In this document: positions 51,537 to 61,803 of the stretch, piece after piece
How the letters are laid out: each line of letters begins with the position of its first letter
Numbering within the stretch: position 1 is the stretch's first letter
Assembly (NCBI RefSeq): GCF_014199295.1
Contig: NZ_JACIJH010000005.1
Location: 1 to 64,000, forward strand
DNA length: 64,000 bases
Source: Sphingopyxis panaciterrulae
GTDB lineage: Bacteria; Pseudomonadota; Alphaproteobacteria; Sphingomonadales; Sphingomonadaceae
Reading direction: 5' to 3'
Made by a program: the position numbers and the translations under genes
The notes under the pieces: model-generated
Told to the model about the DNA's origin: nothing
The model's input: the letters and a program-made list of their open reading frames with translations, nothing else
Database searches by the model: none

Positions 51537-52463
51537 ATGGCTGAGATCACGGCCGCCCTCGTCAAGGAACTGCGCGACCGCACCGGCGCGGGCATGATGG
51601 ACTGCAAGAAGGCGCTCGCCGAAACGAACGGCGACATCGAGGCGTCGATCGACTGGCTGCGCACCAAGGGCCTGGCCGCCGCCGCCAAGAAGGCCGGCCG
51701 CGTCGCCGCCGAAGGCCTGGTCGGCGTCGCCACCGACGGCACCCGGGGCGCGGTGGTCGAGGTGAACAGCGAGACCGACTTCGTTGCCAAGAACGAGCAG
51801 TTCCAGGGCTTCGTGCGCGACGTGACCCAGGTCGCGTTGGCTGGCAATGTGACGGACATCGACGCGCTGGGCGCCGCCGCCTATCCCTCGGGCGGCACGG
51901 TCGCCGAGGCGCTGACCCAGAATATCGCGACGATCGGCGAGAATCAGTCGCTGCGCCGCGCTGCGATCCTTTCGGTCGGCTCGGGCGTCGTCACCGGCTA
52001 TGTTCACAACGCCGCCGCGCCGGGTCTCGGCAAGATCGGCGTGCTCGTCGCGCTCGAATCGAGCGCCGGCGCCGATGTGCTCGAGCCGCTCGGCAAGCAG
52101 CTTGCGATGCACGTCGCGGCCGCCAACCCGCTCGCGCTCAACGGCGATGATCTCGACGCCGACCTCGTCGCGCGCGAACGCGCGATCGCCGAGGAAAAGG
52201 CGGCGCAGTCGGGCAAGCCCGCCGACATCGTGTCGAAGATGGTCGACGGCGCGATCGCGAAGTTCCGCAAGGAAAATGCGCTGCTGTCGCAGCCCTTCGT
52301 GATCGACGGCAAGACCCCGGTCGCCGAAGTCGTCGCCGCCGCCGGCAAGGACGTCGGCGCGACTATCACGCTCAAGGGTTTCGTCCGCTTCCAGCTCGGT
52401 GAAGGCATCGAGAAGGAAGAAAGCGACTTCGCCGCCGAAGTCGCCGCCGCGGCCGGACGCTGA
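51537..52463 (+). CDS. tsf: Elongation factor Ts
   Basis: EF-Ts is the GDP-GTP exchange factor of EF-Tu. The 308-residue protein shows the UBA-like start ([20 protein letters not shown]) and the core [18 protein letters not shown], whose TDFV motif contacts EF-Tu. The C-terminal module includes [17 protein letters not shown]. It is placed 137 bases after rpsB. That gap holds an imperfect GC-rich hairpin (51413-51456) that could attenuate read-through. GAAAGGA lies before the start. Confidence 0.97.
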   Translation: MAEITAALVKELRDRTGAGMMDCKKALAETNGDIEASIDWLRTKGLAAAAKKAGRVAAEGLVGVATDGTRGAVVEVNSETDFVAKNEQFQGFVRDVTQVALAGNVTDIDALGAAAYPSGGTVAEALTQNIATIGENQSLRRAAILSVGSGVVTGYVHNAAAPGLGKIGVLVALESSAGADVLEPLGKQLAMHVAAANPLALNGDDLDADLVARERAIAEEKAAQSGKPADIVSKMVDGAIAKFRKENALLSQPFVIDGKTPVAEVVAAAGKDVGATITLKGFVRFQLGEGIEKEESDFAAEVAAAAGR

Positions 52464-52577
52464 ATCGAAAGCTGCGGCTGTCGCGTTTCGGCGCGGCAGT
52501 CCGCTTGGCAATGGCGCGTGCCCGCTCTAGGGTGCGCGCCATTCGCATATTGCGACCCCATCGACAGAGGTTCCTCC

Positions 52578-53303
52578 ATGGCATTGCCCGGCCTGAAACG
52601 CATCCTGCTCAAATTGTCGGGCGAGGCGTTGATGGGCTCCAGCCCGTTCGGGATCGACCCCGAAACGGTCGCGAGCATGGCGGCCGAGGTCAAGGAGGCC
52701 AAGGACCGCGGCCTCGAAATCTGCCTCGTCATCGGCGGCGGCAACATCTTTCGCGGCATGGCCGGCGCCGCTAAGGGCATGGACCGCGCGCAGGCCGACT
52801 ATATGGGTATGCTCGCGACGGTGATGAACGCGCTGGCGATGCAGAATGCGCTCGAACAGCTCGGCGTCGAAACGCGCGTTCAGTCGGCGATCGAGATGGA
52901 CAAGGTGTGCGAGCCGGTGATCCGCCGCCGTGCCGAGCGCCATATGGAAAAGGGCCGGGTGGTGATCTTCGCCGCCGGCGTCGGCGCCCCCTATTTCACC
53001 ACCGACAGCGGCGCCGCGCTGCGCGCCGCCGAGATGAAGTGCGATGCGCTGCTGAAGGGCACCAGCGTCGACGGGGTCTATAACGCCGATCCCAAGAAGG
53101 ACCCGGCCGCGAAACGCTATGACCGGCTGACCTACGACCGCGTGCTCGCCGACAATCTGAAGGTGATGGACGCGAGCGCGGTGGCGCTGTGCCGCGACAA
53201 TCAGATCCCGATCGTCGTGTTCAACATCCGCGAACCTGGCAATCTTGCGCGCGTTCTGGCCGGCGAGGGTGTCTCCACCGTCGTCGCCGACGCCGCTCAG
53301 TAG
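52578..53303 (+). CDS. pyrH: Uridylate kinase (UMP kinase)
   Basis: PyrH phosphorylates UMP to UDP, feeding pyrimidine nucleotide and peptidoglycan precursor synthesis. The 241-residue protein has the amino-acid-kinase fold: [13 protein letters not shown] at the N-terminus, [12 protein letters not shown], the UMP-binding stretch [32 protein letters not shown] and [22 protein letters not shown] residues. It ends in a short tail. ACAGAGG precedes the ATG at 52578. It is followed 10 bases later by frr. Confidence 0.97.
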   Translation: MALPGLKRILLKLSGEALMGSSPFGIDPETVASMAAEVKEAKDRGLEICLVIGGGNIFRGMAGAAKGMDRAQADYMGMLATVMNALAMQNALEQLGVETRVQSAIEMDKVCEPVIRRRAERHMEKGRVVIFAAGVGAPYFTTDSGAALRAAEMKCDALLKGTSVDGVYNADPKKDPAAKRYDRLTYDRVLADNLKVMDASAVALCRDNQIPIVVFNIREPGNLARVLAGEGVSTVVADAAQ

Positions 53304-53313
53304 AGGAAAAACG

Positions 53314-53868
53314 ATGGCGAAATATGACAAGGCCGACCTCGAACGCCGGATGCACGGCGCGGTCGAATCGCTGAAGCACGACCTTGCGGGCCTGCGCACC
53401 GGCCGCGCCCATTCGGCGCTGCTCGATCCGGTGACGGTCGAGGTCTATGGCGCGCACATGCCGCTGAACCAGGTCGCCTCGATCAGTGCGCCCGAACCGC
53501 GGATGCTGACGGTGCAGGTGTGGGACAAGTCGAACGTTGGACCGGTCGACAAGGCGATCCGCTCGGCGGGCCTTGGTCTCAACCCGATCGTCGACGGCCA
53601 GATGCTGCGCCTGCCGATCCCCGAGATGACGCAGGAGCGCCGCAAGGAGCTGTCGAAACTCGCCGGCCAATATGCCGAGAAGGCCCGCGTCGCGGTGCGC
53701 AACGTCCGCCGCGACGGCATGGACAATCTCAAGGCCGACGAGAACAAGAAGGAAATCAGCGAGGATGAGCGCAAGCGCCACGAGACCGAGGTGCAGAAGC
53801 TGACCGACGCGACCATCGCCGACATCGACGCTGCGGCATCGGCGAAGGAAAAGGAAATTCTGGGTTAG
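53314..53868 (+). CDS. frr: Ribosome recycling factor
   Basis: RRF splits the post-termination ribosome with EF-G. The 184-residue protein has the usual length and L-shape motifs: [69 protein letters not shown], and the helical [25 protein letters not shown] precedes the start. It is in one transcript with pyrH. A family A repeat separates it from uppS. Confidence 0.97.
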   Translation: MAKYDKADLERRMHGAVESLKHDLAGLRTGRAHSALLDPVTVEVYGAHMPLNQVASISAPEPRMLTVQVWDKSNVGPVDKAIRSAGLGLNPIVDGQMLRLPIPEMTQERRKELSKLAGQYAEKARVAVRNVRRDGMDNLKADENKKEISEDERKRHETEVQKLTDATIADIDAAASAKEKEILG

Positions 53869-53892
53869 TGCCTGCTCGCGCTTCCCTCTCGT

Positions 53893-53973
53893 CCGTTCGG
53901 GCTGAGCCTGTCGAAGCCCCGTCCTTTTCTTCCCAAAGAAAGAACGGCCCTTCGACAAGCTCAGGGCGAACGG
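53893..53973. repeat. Family A palindromic repeat between frr and uppS
   Basis: CCGTTCGGGCTGAGCCTGTC and GACAAGCTCAGGGCGAACGG face each other across AAGAAAGAACGG. It lies in the translation-to-envelope gene run and ends 17 bases before the uppS GTG start. Confidence 0.92.
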
Positions 53974-53990
53974 GGTTCTAGGCTTCGTCG

Positions 53991-54680
53991 GTGCCCGAGA
54001 CTCATCACGGCGCGCGCCATGTCGCCATCATCATGGACGGCAACGGCCGCTGGGCGAAGAAGCGCCACCTGCCGCGCGTCGCCGGCCATCGCGCGGGGGT
54101 GGAAGCGGTGCGGACGATCGTGCGCGCCGCCGGCGACCTCGGCGTCGAGGCGATGACGCTCTATGCCTTTTCGTCGGAAAACTGGAAGCGCCCCGAAGAG
54201 GAGGTCAGCGACCTGATGGGGCTGATGAAGCGCTTCATCCTGAGCGACCTCGACGAATTCGCCGCCAATGACGTGAAGCTGAAGATCATCGGCAACTGGC
54301 GCGCGCTCGCGCCCGATGTCGTCGAACTGATCGAGAAGGCGCTCGACCGCACCGCGGGCAACAAGCGCACCACGCTCGCGGTCGCGCTCAACTACGGCGC
54401 GCAGGACGAACTGGTGCGCGCCGCGCGCGCCGCGGCGGCGAGCGAGGGCGGGATCACCGCCGAGGCGATCGAGGCGCATCTCGACACCGCCGACCTGCCG
54501 CCGCTCGACCTGCTGATCCGCACCTCGGGCGAGGTGCGGTTGTCGAATTTCCTGCTGTGGCAGGCCGCCTATGCCGAGCTGTATTTCACCGACCGGCTGT
54601 GGCCCGATTTCACGCCCGCCGATCTGTCGGCGGCGCTCGACCATTTTGCGCGGCGCGAACGCCGCTTCGGAGGATTGTAG
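53991..54680 (+). CDS. uppS: Isoprenyl transferase (undecaprenyl diphosphate synthase)
   Basis: UppS builds the C55 lipid carrier for cell-wall and glycan synthesis. The 229-residue protein has [20 protein letters not shown] (catalytic Asp), [34 protein letters not shown], and [23 protein letters not shown]. The start is GTG at 53991, since the conserved core begins shortly after. The upstream sequence is a repeat with no good ribosome-binding site. It is followed by cdsA after 2 bases. Confidence 0.96.
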   Translation: MPETHHGARHVAIIMDGNGRWAKKRHLPRVAGHRAGVEAVRTIVRAAGDLGVEAMTLYAFSSENWKRPEEEVSDLMGLMKRFILSDLDEFAANDVKLKIIGNWRALAPDVVELIEKALDRTAGNKRTTLAVALNYGAQDELVRAARAAAASEGGITAEAIEAHLDTADLPPLDLLIRTSGEVRLSNFLLWQAAYAELYFTDRLWPDFTPADLSAALDHFARRERRFGGL

Positions 54681-54682
54681 AT

Positions 54683-55360
54683 ATGGGGGCTGCGGCAAGA
54701 TCGGACCTGTGGGTGCGGATCGCATCGGCGCTCGTGCTGTTCGCGATCGCTGGCGCGGCGCTGTGGTTCGGGGGCATCGCGTTCGGCCTGCTCCTGCTCG
54801 TCGGCGGCGCGCTGCTGCTCGTCGAATGGTTCGCGCTCGTTCGCGCGATGACCCTCGGGAGCGCGGCGAAGGGCGCGCTGATGGTCGCGGGACCGATCCT
54901 CGTGCTCGGCGCCATCGGCGGCCTGTGGTTCGTCCGCGACCGGCTGGGCGTCACCGCGGCGCTGTGGGTGTTCGGCATGGTGTGGGCCGCCGACATCGGT
55001 GCCTATTTTGCCGGTCGCGCCTTCGGCGGCGCGCGCCTCGCGCCGAAGATCAGCCCATCGAAGACCTGGTCGGGGCTGGTCGGCGCGATGGTCGCGGCGC
55101 TGATCGCCAGCGCGACCATCGGCGACCGCGCCGGCATCGTCGGCGTGCCCTTGTGGATCGGGCTGTTCATGGGGCTGATCGCCCAGCTCGGCGACCTGGG
55201 CGAAAGCTGGATGAAACGCCGCGCCGGCGTCAAGGATTCGGGCAAGCTGATCCCCGGCCATGGCGGCATCTTCGACCGCGTCGACGGGTTGCTGCCGGTC
55301 GCGCTGATCCTCGGCGCGCTCGCGGTCGCCGGCACCATCGCCGTGCGGGCGGTCGGCTGA
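54683..55360 (+). CDS. cdsA: Phosphatidate cytidylyltransferase
   Basis: CdsA makes CDP-diacylglycerol from phosphatidic acid and CTP, the precursor of all glycerophospholipids. The 225-residue version is shorter than the E. coli protein but holds the signature ISPSKTWSGLVGAM, GDLGESWMKRRAGVKDSGKL and IPGHGGIFDRVDGLLPVAL. There are about seven helices. The start at 54683 follows CGGAGGATTG. The stop is one base before dxr. Confidence 0.95.
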   Translation: MGAAARSDLWVRIASALVLFAIAGAALWFGGIAFGLLLLVGGALLLVEWFALVRAMTLGSAAKGALMVAGPILVLGAIGGLWFVRDRLGVTAALWVFGMVWAADIGAYFAGRAFGGARLAPKISPSKTWSGLVGAMVAALIASATIGDRAGIVGVPLWIGLFMGLIAQLGDLGESWMKRRAGVKDSGKLIPGHGGIFDRVDGLLPVALILGALAVAGTIAVRAVG

Positions 55361-55361
55361 C

Positions 55362-56522
55362 ATGCGCCGCCTGTCGCTGTTCGGCGCCACGGGCTCGGTC
55401 GGGCGCTCGACGCTCGACCTGATCCGCCGCGACGGCGACGGCTGGCGGGTCACGGTGCTGACCGCGAACAGCGACGTCGCCGAACTGGCGAAGCTGGCGC
55501 GCGAATTCCGCCCGGATCTCGCGGTGATCGCCGATGCGGCCCGTCATGCGGAGCTGAAGGCGGCGCTCGCCGGAACGGGCATCGAAACCGCGGCGGGTGC
55601 CGAGGCGCTGGTCGCGGCGGCGCGGCTTCCGGCCGATCTGGTTATGGCGGCGATCGTCGGCAGCGCCGGGCTTGCGCCGACGATGGCGGCGCTTGAGGCG
55701 GGGCGCGACGTCGCGCTCGCCAACAAGGAAGCGCTGGTTTCGGCCGGCGATCTGATGATGGCGGCGGCGCGGCGTTCGGGATCGACGATCCTGCCCGTCG
55801 ATTCCGAGCATAATGCGATCTTCCAGTGCCTCGCGGGCGGGCGGGTCGATCAGGTGCGGCGGATCACCCTGACCGCGAGCGGCGGCCCGTTCCGCACTCT
55901 CGGTGCCGAGGCGATGGCGCATGTCACCCCGGCGCAGGCGGTCGCGCATCCCAACTGGTCGATGGGCGCGAAGATCAGTGTCGATTCGGCAACGATGATG
56001 AACAAGGGCCTCGAACTGATCGAGGCGCACCACCTGTTCCCGGTCGGGCTCGACCGCATCGGCATCCTCGTCCATCCGCAGTCGGTGATCCACTCGATGG
56101 TCGAATATGTCGACTGTTCGACCCTTGCGCAGCTCGGCTCGCCCGACATGCGCATTCCGATCGCGAGCGCGCTCGCCTGGCCGCAGCGCATGGCGACGCC
56201 CTGCGCGCCGCTCGACCTCGCGGCCATCGGCCGGCTCGATTTCGAGGCGCCCGACGAGACGCGCTTCCCCGCCACCGCGCTGTGCCGCGCCGCGATCGCC
56301 GAGGGCGGCGCCCGGCCGGCGCAGCTCAACGCCGCGAACGAGGTGGCGGTCGCGGCCTTCCTGGCGGGGCGCATTTCCTTTCCCGCGATCGTCGATACGG
56401 TGCGCCGGGTGATCGATGCCGAGGCGCCCGCGGCGCCCGCGTCGCTTCAGGACATATTCAGCGTCGATGCGACATCGCGCCGCACTGCACAGCATTTTGT
56501 GGATCAACTCATCCATGCTTGA
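55362..56522 (+). CDS. dxr: 1-deoxy-D-xylulose-5-phosphate reductoisomerase
   Basis: Dxr is the first committed step of the MEP isoprenoid pathway (DXP to MEP, NADPH). The 386-residue enzyme has the NADPH motif LFGATGSVGRSTLDL, ALANKEALVSAGDLM, the metal-binding DSEHNAIFQCL, TASGGPFRT and the catalytic-loop NWSMGAKISVDSATMMNKGLE. It ends in a helical C-terminal domain. It overlaps rseP by 8 bases. It supplies the precursors used by UppS in the same cluster. Confidence 0.96.
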   Translation: MRRLSLFGATGSVGRSTLDLIRRDGDGWRVTVLTANSDVAELAKLAREFRPDLAVIADAARHAELKAALAGTGIETAAGAEALVAAARLPADLVMAAIVGSAGLAPTMAALEAGRDVALANKEALVSAGDLMMAAARRSGSTILPVDSEHNAIFQCLAGGRVDQVRRITLTASGGPFRTLGAEAMAHVTPAQAVAHPNWSMGAKISVDSATMMNKGLELIEAHHLFPVGLDRIGILVHPQSVIHSMVEYVDCSTLAQLGSPDMRIPIASALAWPQRMATPCAPLDLAAIGRLDFEAPDETRFPATALCRAAIAEGGARPAQLNAANEVAVAAFLAGRISFPAIVDTVRRVIDAEAPAAPASLQDIFSVDATSRRTAQHFVDQLIHA

Positions 56523-57648
56523 ATCGCCCGGCATAGCTTTCACCGTCTTTGCATTTCTGCTCGTTCTGGGGCCGCTCGTCTTCGTCCACGAATATGGGCA
56601 TTATATCGTCGGCCGCTGGTGCGGGGTGAAGGCCGATGCCTTCTCGATCGGCTTCGGGCGCAAGATAGTGGGCTGGACCGACAAGCGCGGAACCTTGTGG
56701 AAGATCGGCTGGCTGCCGCTGGGGGGCTATGTCCAGTTCGCGGGCGACCGCGACGCGGTCAGCCAGCCCGACGCCGAATGGCAGAGCCTGCCGGCGGCCG
56801 AGCGCGCGCACAGCTTTCCCGCGCAGCCGGTGTGGAAGCGCGCGCTGATCGTCGCCGCGGGGCCGGTGACCAATTTCCTGTTCGCGATCCTGATCCTCGC
56901 GGGGTTCGCTCTGGTCTATGGCGCGTCGCAAACCCCGGCGATCGTCGGCGCGGTCGATCCGGGCCGGCCGGCGGCAGCGGCGGGGCTCGAGCCCGGCGAC
57001 CGCATCCTTTCGGTGAACGGCCGGCCGACCGAGGTGTTCGAAGACGTCCAGATGGCGATCGCCTTCGGTCTTGCGCAGCCCGCGCGCCTTTCGGTCGAGC
57101 GCGACGGCGAAACCCTGTCGCTGACGCTGACGCCGCAGATCATCACCCGCACCGATGATTTCGGAAACAAGGCGGAGGTCGCGATCATCGGCGTGCGCTC
57201 GGGGTCGCCCGTCTATACCCGTCTGGGGCCGATCGCGGCGCTGGGCCACGGCGCCGAGCAGACGGCGGGCTTCGTGCGGATGACGGGCGCGGTGCTGGGG
57301 CAGTTCCTCAGCGGCGCGCGGTCGATCAAGGACATGGGCGGCCCCATCCGCATCGCCAAGACTTCGGGCGAGGCGGCGACGGTCGGTTTCGAGCAGCTCA
57401 TCTATTTCGCGGCCTTCATCTCCATCAATCTGGGGTTCATAAATCTGTTGCCATTGCCGATGCTCGATGGCGGTCATCTGGCCTTCTATGCGTATGAAGC
57501 CGTTCGGCGGCGCCCGGCGTCGATGCAGGTTCAGGAATGGGCCTTCCGCTTCGGTTTCGTGGCGATCGTCCTGCTGATGTTGGTCGTGACTTTCAACGAT
57601 TTGGGCTCAATCGGGGCCTGGGACGGGATCGCGCGCTTGATTGGATAG
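56515..57648 (+). CDS. rseP: RseP site-2 metalloprotease
   Basis: RseP cleaves transmembrane anti-sigma factors and leftover signal peptides in the membrane. The 377-residue protein has FVHEYGHYIVGRW (zinc motif HExxH) in helix one, GFGRKIVGW, a PDZ domain (about residues 120-200; ILSVNGRPTEV), and NLLPLPMLDGGHLAFYAYEAV with the third zinc ligand. There are about four helices. It overlaps dxr. It ends 69 bases before bamA. Confidence 0.95.
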   Translation: MLESPGIAFTVFAFLLVLGPLVFVHEYGHYIVGRWCGVKADAFSIGFGRKIVGWTDKRGTLWKIGWLPLGGYVQFAGDRDAVSQPDAEWQSLPAAERAHSFPAQPVWKRALIVAAGPVTNFLFAILILAGFALVYGASQTPAIVGAVDPGRPAAAAGLEPGDRILSVNGRPTEVFEDVQMAIAFGLAQPARLSVERDGETLSLTLTPQIITRTDDFGNKAEVAIIGVRSGSPVYTRLGPIAALGHGAEQTAGFVRMTGAVLGQFLSGARSIKDMGGPIRIAKTSGEAATVGFEQLIYFAAFISINLGFINLLPLPMLDGGHLAFYAYEAVRRRPASMQVQEWAFRFGFVAIVLLMLVVTFNDLGSIGAWDGIARLIG

Positions 57649-57717
57649 GCGGAGTGGTGCAGGAGTGCGCGCCAACCCGCGGGGAAGCGGGCTTGTCGCT
57701 TTTTGGTATTTTGCGGG

Positions 57718-60405
57718 ATGAACAGCGTGGCTTCAAAGACGATCAAGGCGCGGACGCGGCTGTCGGTGCTGCTTTTGACGGGAACGATGCTGGCGTCGCC
57801 CGCAGCGCCGGCGCTGGCGCAGCAGGTCGCGCCGCCGCCGACCGTATCGACGGTCCCGACGCCGACGCCCGAGGCGGTTCCGGTCGCCTCGACGATCAAG
57901 TCGATCACCGTCACCGGCAACCAGCGGCTCGAATCCCAGACGATCCTCTCTTATCTGCGTCTGCGCGTCGGCCAGAGCTATGACCGCGCGACGCTCGACC
58001 AGGCGCTCAAGGATCTCGCCGCGACCGAACTGTTCAAGGATTATCAGATCACCGACAACGACGGCGCGCTGACGATCCAGGTCGCCGAGAACCCGGTCAT
58101 CAACCGCGTGATCCTGGAGGGCAACAAGCGACTGAAGGAAGACAAGATCCGGCCCGAGATCAAGCTCGCGCCGCGCCAGATCTTCACCCGGTCGAAGGTC
58201 CGCGCCGACGTCGCGCGCATCATCGAGCTGTACAAGCGCCAGGGCCGCTTCGCCGCCAGCGTCGACCCCAAGATGGTCCAGCTCGACCAGAACCGCGTCG
58301 ACGTGGTGTTCGAGATCAACGAGGGGCCGAAGTCGAAGGTCCGCCAGATCAACATCATCGGCAACGAGAAGTTCGACGACGGCGACCTGATCGACGAGAT
58401 GGCGACCCGCACGACGGGCGGGCTTCTGTCCTTCCTGTCGTCGAACACGACCTACGACCCCGACCGCCTTGCCTATGACCAGCAGAAGCTGCGCCTCTTC
58501 TATCTGCAGAACGGCTATGCCGATTTCCGCGTCATCTCTGCGGTTGCCGAGCTGACCAGCAACAAGCAGGACTTCATCATCACCTATGTCGTCGAGGAGG
58601 GCGAGCGCTACAAGTTCGGCGACGTCGACGTCGAGAGCAGCCTGCGCGACTTCAAGCCCGAGACGCTGAAGACGATGCTGCCGATGAAGACCGGCGACTG
58701 GTACGACGCCAAGCTGGTCGAGGATACGGTCGAAAAGCTGAGCGAGACCGCCGGTCTGTTCGGCTATGCCTTTGCCGACATCAACCCGCAGTTCCGCCGC
58801 AATCCCGAAACGCGGACGATGGACATCACTTTCGATGTCGGCGAAAGCCCGCGCACCTATGTCGAGCGGATCGACGTCAACGGCAACACGCTGACCCAGG
58901 ACAAGGTCGTCCGCCGCGAATTCCGCCTGAACGAAGGCGATGCGTTCAACAGCTTCGCGGTCAAGCGCACCGAGAGCCGCATCAACAGCCTTGGCTATTT
59001 CCAGGAGAATCTGGAAGTCGAGCGCAAGGAAGGCAGCGCCCCCGACCGGATCATCCTGGAAACCAACGTCCAGGAAAAGCCGACCGGCGAATTGTCGCTG
59101 TCGGCCGGTTTCTCGTCGATCGAAAGCTTCCTCGTCCAGGCGTCGGTGCGCCAGCGCAACTTCCGCGGCATGGGGCAGCAGCTCCAGGCGTCGGTCAATT
59201 ATTCGAGCTATTCGAAGTCGGTCGAACTGGGCTTCACCGAACCCTATCTGTTCGACCATAATATCTCGATCGGCGGCAGCGTCTATCGCCGCGACCTCAA
59301 TTCGTTCAACTTCATCAACAACGATCGCCAGACGACGTTCGAGCAGACGACGACCGGCTTCCAGGTCAACGTCGGCGTTCCGCTGACCGAATTCATGTCG
59401 GTGTTCGGCCGCTACAGCCTCAACTATGACGATGTGTCGCTCGACAAGCGCCTCTATTATTTCGGCGACGAGTGCGACCCCCTGGTCGCCGGCCGTTATC
59501 TGTGCGATGCGATCGGCAAGCGGACGACCTCGCTGGTCGGCTTCACACTCGCTTACGACGACCGCGACAATCGCATCCGCCCGACCCGCGGCCAGTCCTT
59601 CACGCTGAGCCAGGATTTCGCGGGCCTTGGCGGTAGCGTCAAATATCTGCGGACCCGCGCGACCGCGAGCAAGCATTTCAAGCTCACCGGCAAACTCACC
59701 CTCAATATCTATGGCGAGGGCGGCTATATCTACCCGCTTGGCGGCCGCCCGACGCCGACCAGCGACAAGGTCCGCCTGACCGACCGCTTCCAGCTCGGCG
59801 AACCCGACCTGCGCGGCTTCGACATCCGCGGCGTCGGCCCGCGCGTGATCCGCTACACCAATGTCGATATCAGCGATCCGGCTAATCCGGTGCTCGACAC
59901 GACGATCAACCGCAACCAGTTGATCGACGACGCGCTGGGCGGCCGAGCCTATTACAAGGGGCGGTTCGAGGTCGACATTCCGCTGGGCACCGGCGCCAAG
60001 GAAATGGGGCTGCGCCCGTCGGTCTTCCTCGATTTCGGCTCGGTGTTCGGCGTCCGCAGGCCGACGCTCACCACGCTCGCCGATTTCCGCGACCCGGCTG
60101 ACGGGCTCACCAAATATCTCTGCCGCAATTCGGCGCAGGGCACGACGCAGTTCGCGACCCGGGGCACCGACGACGACGGCAATCCGGTCGGCGGCTACAA
60201 TGTCTGTCCGGAAGGCTATTCGTCGCTCGCTCCGTTCGAGGAACGCTTTTATGGCGATAGCTGGAAGCCGCGCGTCTCGATCGGCGCCGGCGTCAACTGG
60301 AATTCTCCCTTCGGTCCCTTCCGGATCGACTTCGCCTATGCCCTCCGCAAAGAAGAGGGTGACGATACCAAACGCTTCTCATTCAACGTAGGAACCCAAT
60401 TCTGA
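57718..60405 (+). CDS. bamA: Outer-membrane protein assembly factor BamA
   Basis: BamA is the essential core of the beta-barrel assembly machine. The 895-residue precursor has a signal peptide ending about residue 33 (SPAAPALAQQ), five POTRA domains (about residues 58-470; first strand TIKSITVTGNQRLES), and a C-terminal barrel of 16 strands (from about 490) with the conserved RGF motif DLRGFDIRGVGPR in the loop-6 region. It ends in RFSFNVGTQF with the terminal Phe. Its TGA overlaps the ATG of skp. Confidence 0.97.
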   Translation: MNSVASKTIKARTRLSVLLLTGTMLASPAAPALAQQVAPPPTVSTVPTPTPEAVPVASTIKSITVTGNQRLESQTILSYLRLRVGQSYDRATLDQALKDLAATELFKDYQITDNDGALTIQVAENPVINRVILEGNKRLKEDKIRPEIKLAPRQIFTRSKVRADVARIIELYKRQGRFAASVDPKMVQLDQNRVDVVFEINEGPKSKVRQINIIGNEKFDDGDLIDEMATRTTGGLLSFLSSNTTYDPDRLAYDQQKLRLFYLQNGYADFRVISAVAELTSNKQDFIITYVVEEGERYKFGDVDVESSLRDFKPETLKTMLPMKTGDWYDAKLVEDTVEKLSETAGLFGYAFADINPQFRRNPETRTMDITFDVGESPRTYVERIDVNGNTLTQDKVVRREFRLNEGDAFNSFAVKRTESRINSLGYFQENLEVERKEGSAPDRIILETNVQEKPTGELSLSAGFSSIESFLVQASVRQRNFRGMGQQLQASVNYSSYSKSVELGFTEPYLFDHNISIGGSVYRRDLNSFNFINNDRQTTFEQTTTGFQVNVGVPLTEFMSVFGRYSLNYDDVSLDKRLYYFGDECDPLVAGRYLCDAIGKRTTSLVGFTLAYDDRDNRIRPTRGQSFTLSQDFAGLGGSVKYLRTRATASKHFKLTGKLTLNIYGEGGYIYPLGGRPTPTSDKVRLTDRFQLGEPDLRGFDIRGVGPRVIRYTNVDISDPANPVLDTTINRNQLIDDALGGRAYYKGRFEVDIPLGTGAKEMGLRPSVFLDFGSVFGVRRPTLTTLADFRDPADGLTKYLCRNSAQGTTQFATRGTDDDGNPVGGYNVCPEGYSSLAPFEERFYGDSWKPRVSIGAGVNWNSPFGPFRIDFAYALRKEEGDDTKRFSFNVGTQF

Positions 60406-61088
60406 TGAAGAAAATTTTCGTTGCTTCGGCACTGGCGATCGCCAGCCTGTCGGTTTCGCCCATGCTCGCCGCCCCGGCCGCCGCGCAGGCGCGCGGGGTC
60501 GCGGTGGCCGATGTGCGCGTCGCCGCCGCCCGTTCGAACGCCTTCACCACCGCGTCGCAGCAGATCCAGACCACCTACAAGGCGCAGATCGACCAGGCCG
60601 AAGCGCGCGGCCAGACGCTGCAGGCCGAACTCAACGTGCTCGTCGCCAAATATAATGAAGAGGCGAAGAAGACCCCGCAGAACCAGACCGCGCTTCAGGC
60701 CGCCGCAAAGGCGGTGCAGGACAAGCGCCAGTCGGCGACGGAAGAGCTGTCGAAGATCAACGGCCCCGTCGACCTCGCCGTCGCCTATGTCGAGGACCAG
60801 ATCAGCGTTCGCATGAACGAAGCGATCAAGGCCGCGATGACCGCGAAGAAGATCGACCTGCTGCTCAGCCCCGAGGCGGTGCTGGCGCGCGAGAATAATG
60901 TCGACATCACCGACGCGGTGGTGACCGAACTCAACCGCCTGCTGCCCAGCGTCTCGATCACGCCGCCGGCGGGCTATCAGCCGGGGCAACTGGTTCAGCA
61001 GAAGAATCAGGCAGCGATGAACGCGGCGCGGGCGCAGCAGGGCGCCGCGGCGGCCCCGGCCGCGGGCACCCAGCCGCAGACCCGCTAA
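60405..61088 (+). CDS. skp: OmpH/Skp-like periplasmic chaperone
   Basis: Skp holds unfolded outer-membrane proteins in the periplasm for BamA. The 227-residue protein has a signal peptide ([19 protein letters not shown]...), a short beta start [15 protein letters not shown], two long coiled-coil arms ([21 protein letters not shown] onward; then [17 protein letters not shown]), and a long Ala/Gln/Pro tail unlike the E. coli protein. Its start overlaps the bamA stop. fabZ follows after 4 bases; the lpxD gene usual at this point is absent. Confidence 0.9.
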   Translation: MKKIFVASALAIASLSVSPMLAAPAAAQARGVAVADVRVAAARSNAFTTASQQIQTTYKAQIDQAEARGQTLQAELNVLVAKYNEEAKKTPQNQTALQAAAKAVQDKRQSATEELSKINGPVDLAVAYVEDQISVRMNEAIKAAMTAKKIDLLLSPEAVLARENNVDITDAVVTELNRLLPSVSITPPAGYQPGQLVQQKNQAAMNAARAQQGAAAAPAAGTQPQTR

Positions 61089-61092
61089 GCCG

Positions 61093-61572
61093 ATGGCGGA
61101 CGGGGAAACGGCCACGGGGTCGCTGGCGCCGATGGATATCCGGCGCATCCTGACGCTGCTGCCGCATCGTTATCCGATGCTGCTCGTCGACCGGGTGGAA
61201 TCGATGGTCAAGGACCAGTCGATCCACGCGGTCAAGGCGGTGACGATGAACGAGCCCTTCTTTCAGGGCCATTTCCCCGGCCGGCCGATCATGCCCGGCG
61301 TCCTGATCGTCGAGGCGCTGGCGCAGGCCGGCGGCGTGCTGGCGATCGAATCGCTCGGCCTCGCCGGCACCGGCAAGCTCGTCTATTTCATGGGCATCGA
61401 CGGGGTGAAGTTCAGGAAACCGGTCGAGCCCGGCCATCTGCTCGACCTTCACGTCACCATCCTTCAGGCAAAGCGGACCATCTGCAAGTTCGAAGGCAAG
61501 GCGATGCTGGACGGGCAGGTGGCGACGGAGTGCCAGTTCACCGCGATGATCGCCGACCCGCCGGGGGATTGA
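61093..61572 (+). CDS. fabZ: 3-hydroxyacyl-[ACP] dehydratase FabZ
   Basis: FabZ removes water from 3-hydroxyacyl-ACP in fatty-acid elongation. The 159-residue hot-dog-fold enzyme has [18 protein letters not shown], the catalytic His in [16 protein letters not shown], the catalytic Glu in [11 protein letters not shown], and the substrate strand [19 protein letters not shown] ([19 protein letters not shown]). The N-terminus is longer than usual by about ten residues. It is the last gene of the envelope cluster and lies 4 bases after skp. Confidence 0.96.
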   Translation: MADGETATGSLAPMDIRRILTLLPHRYPMLLVDRVESMVKDQSIHAVKAVTMNEPFFQGHFPGRPIMPGVLIVEALAQAGGVLAIESLGLAGTGKLVYFMGIDGVKFRKPVEPGHLLDLHVTILQAKRTICKFEGKAMLDGQVATECQFTAMIADPPGD

Positions 61573-61594
61573 ACCCAATCCATTTCGTTCTCGC

Positions 61595-61690
61595 CGTCAT
61601 TGCGAGGAGCGCAGCGACGAAGCAATCTCCAGCTATCGGCCTTGCGCAAGGCCGATAGCTGGAGATTGCTTCGCTTCGCTCGCAATGACG
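61595..61690. repeat. Family B palindromic repeat, copy 5
   Basis: CGTCATTGCGAGGAGCGCAG and TCGCTTCGCTCGCAATGACG are the outer arms. The inner AATCTCCAGCTATCGGCCTT is exactly complemented by AAGGCCGATAGCTGGAGATT with a 4-base GCGC loop region. It fills much of the 231-base gap between fabZ and rpmE. Confidence 0.95.
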
Positions 61691-61803
61691 AGGATGCGGG
61701 TGTTGCTTTTCCCGCGATTGCCCCCTAAAGGCGCGGGCTTCGCGTCCCCGGGCGCACGGACTCACGCTGCTGGTCGGAAACCAGCGGCACAGGAGCGATA
61801 AAG

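Noticed and set aside
61573..61803. tRNA gene in the gap before rpmE
   Set aside because: The foldback is a family B repeat; no T-arm (GTTCRANNC) or anticodon arm was found.
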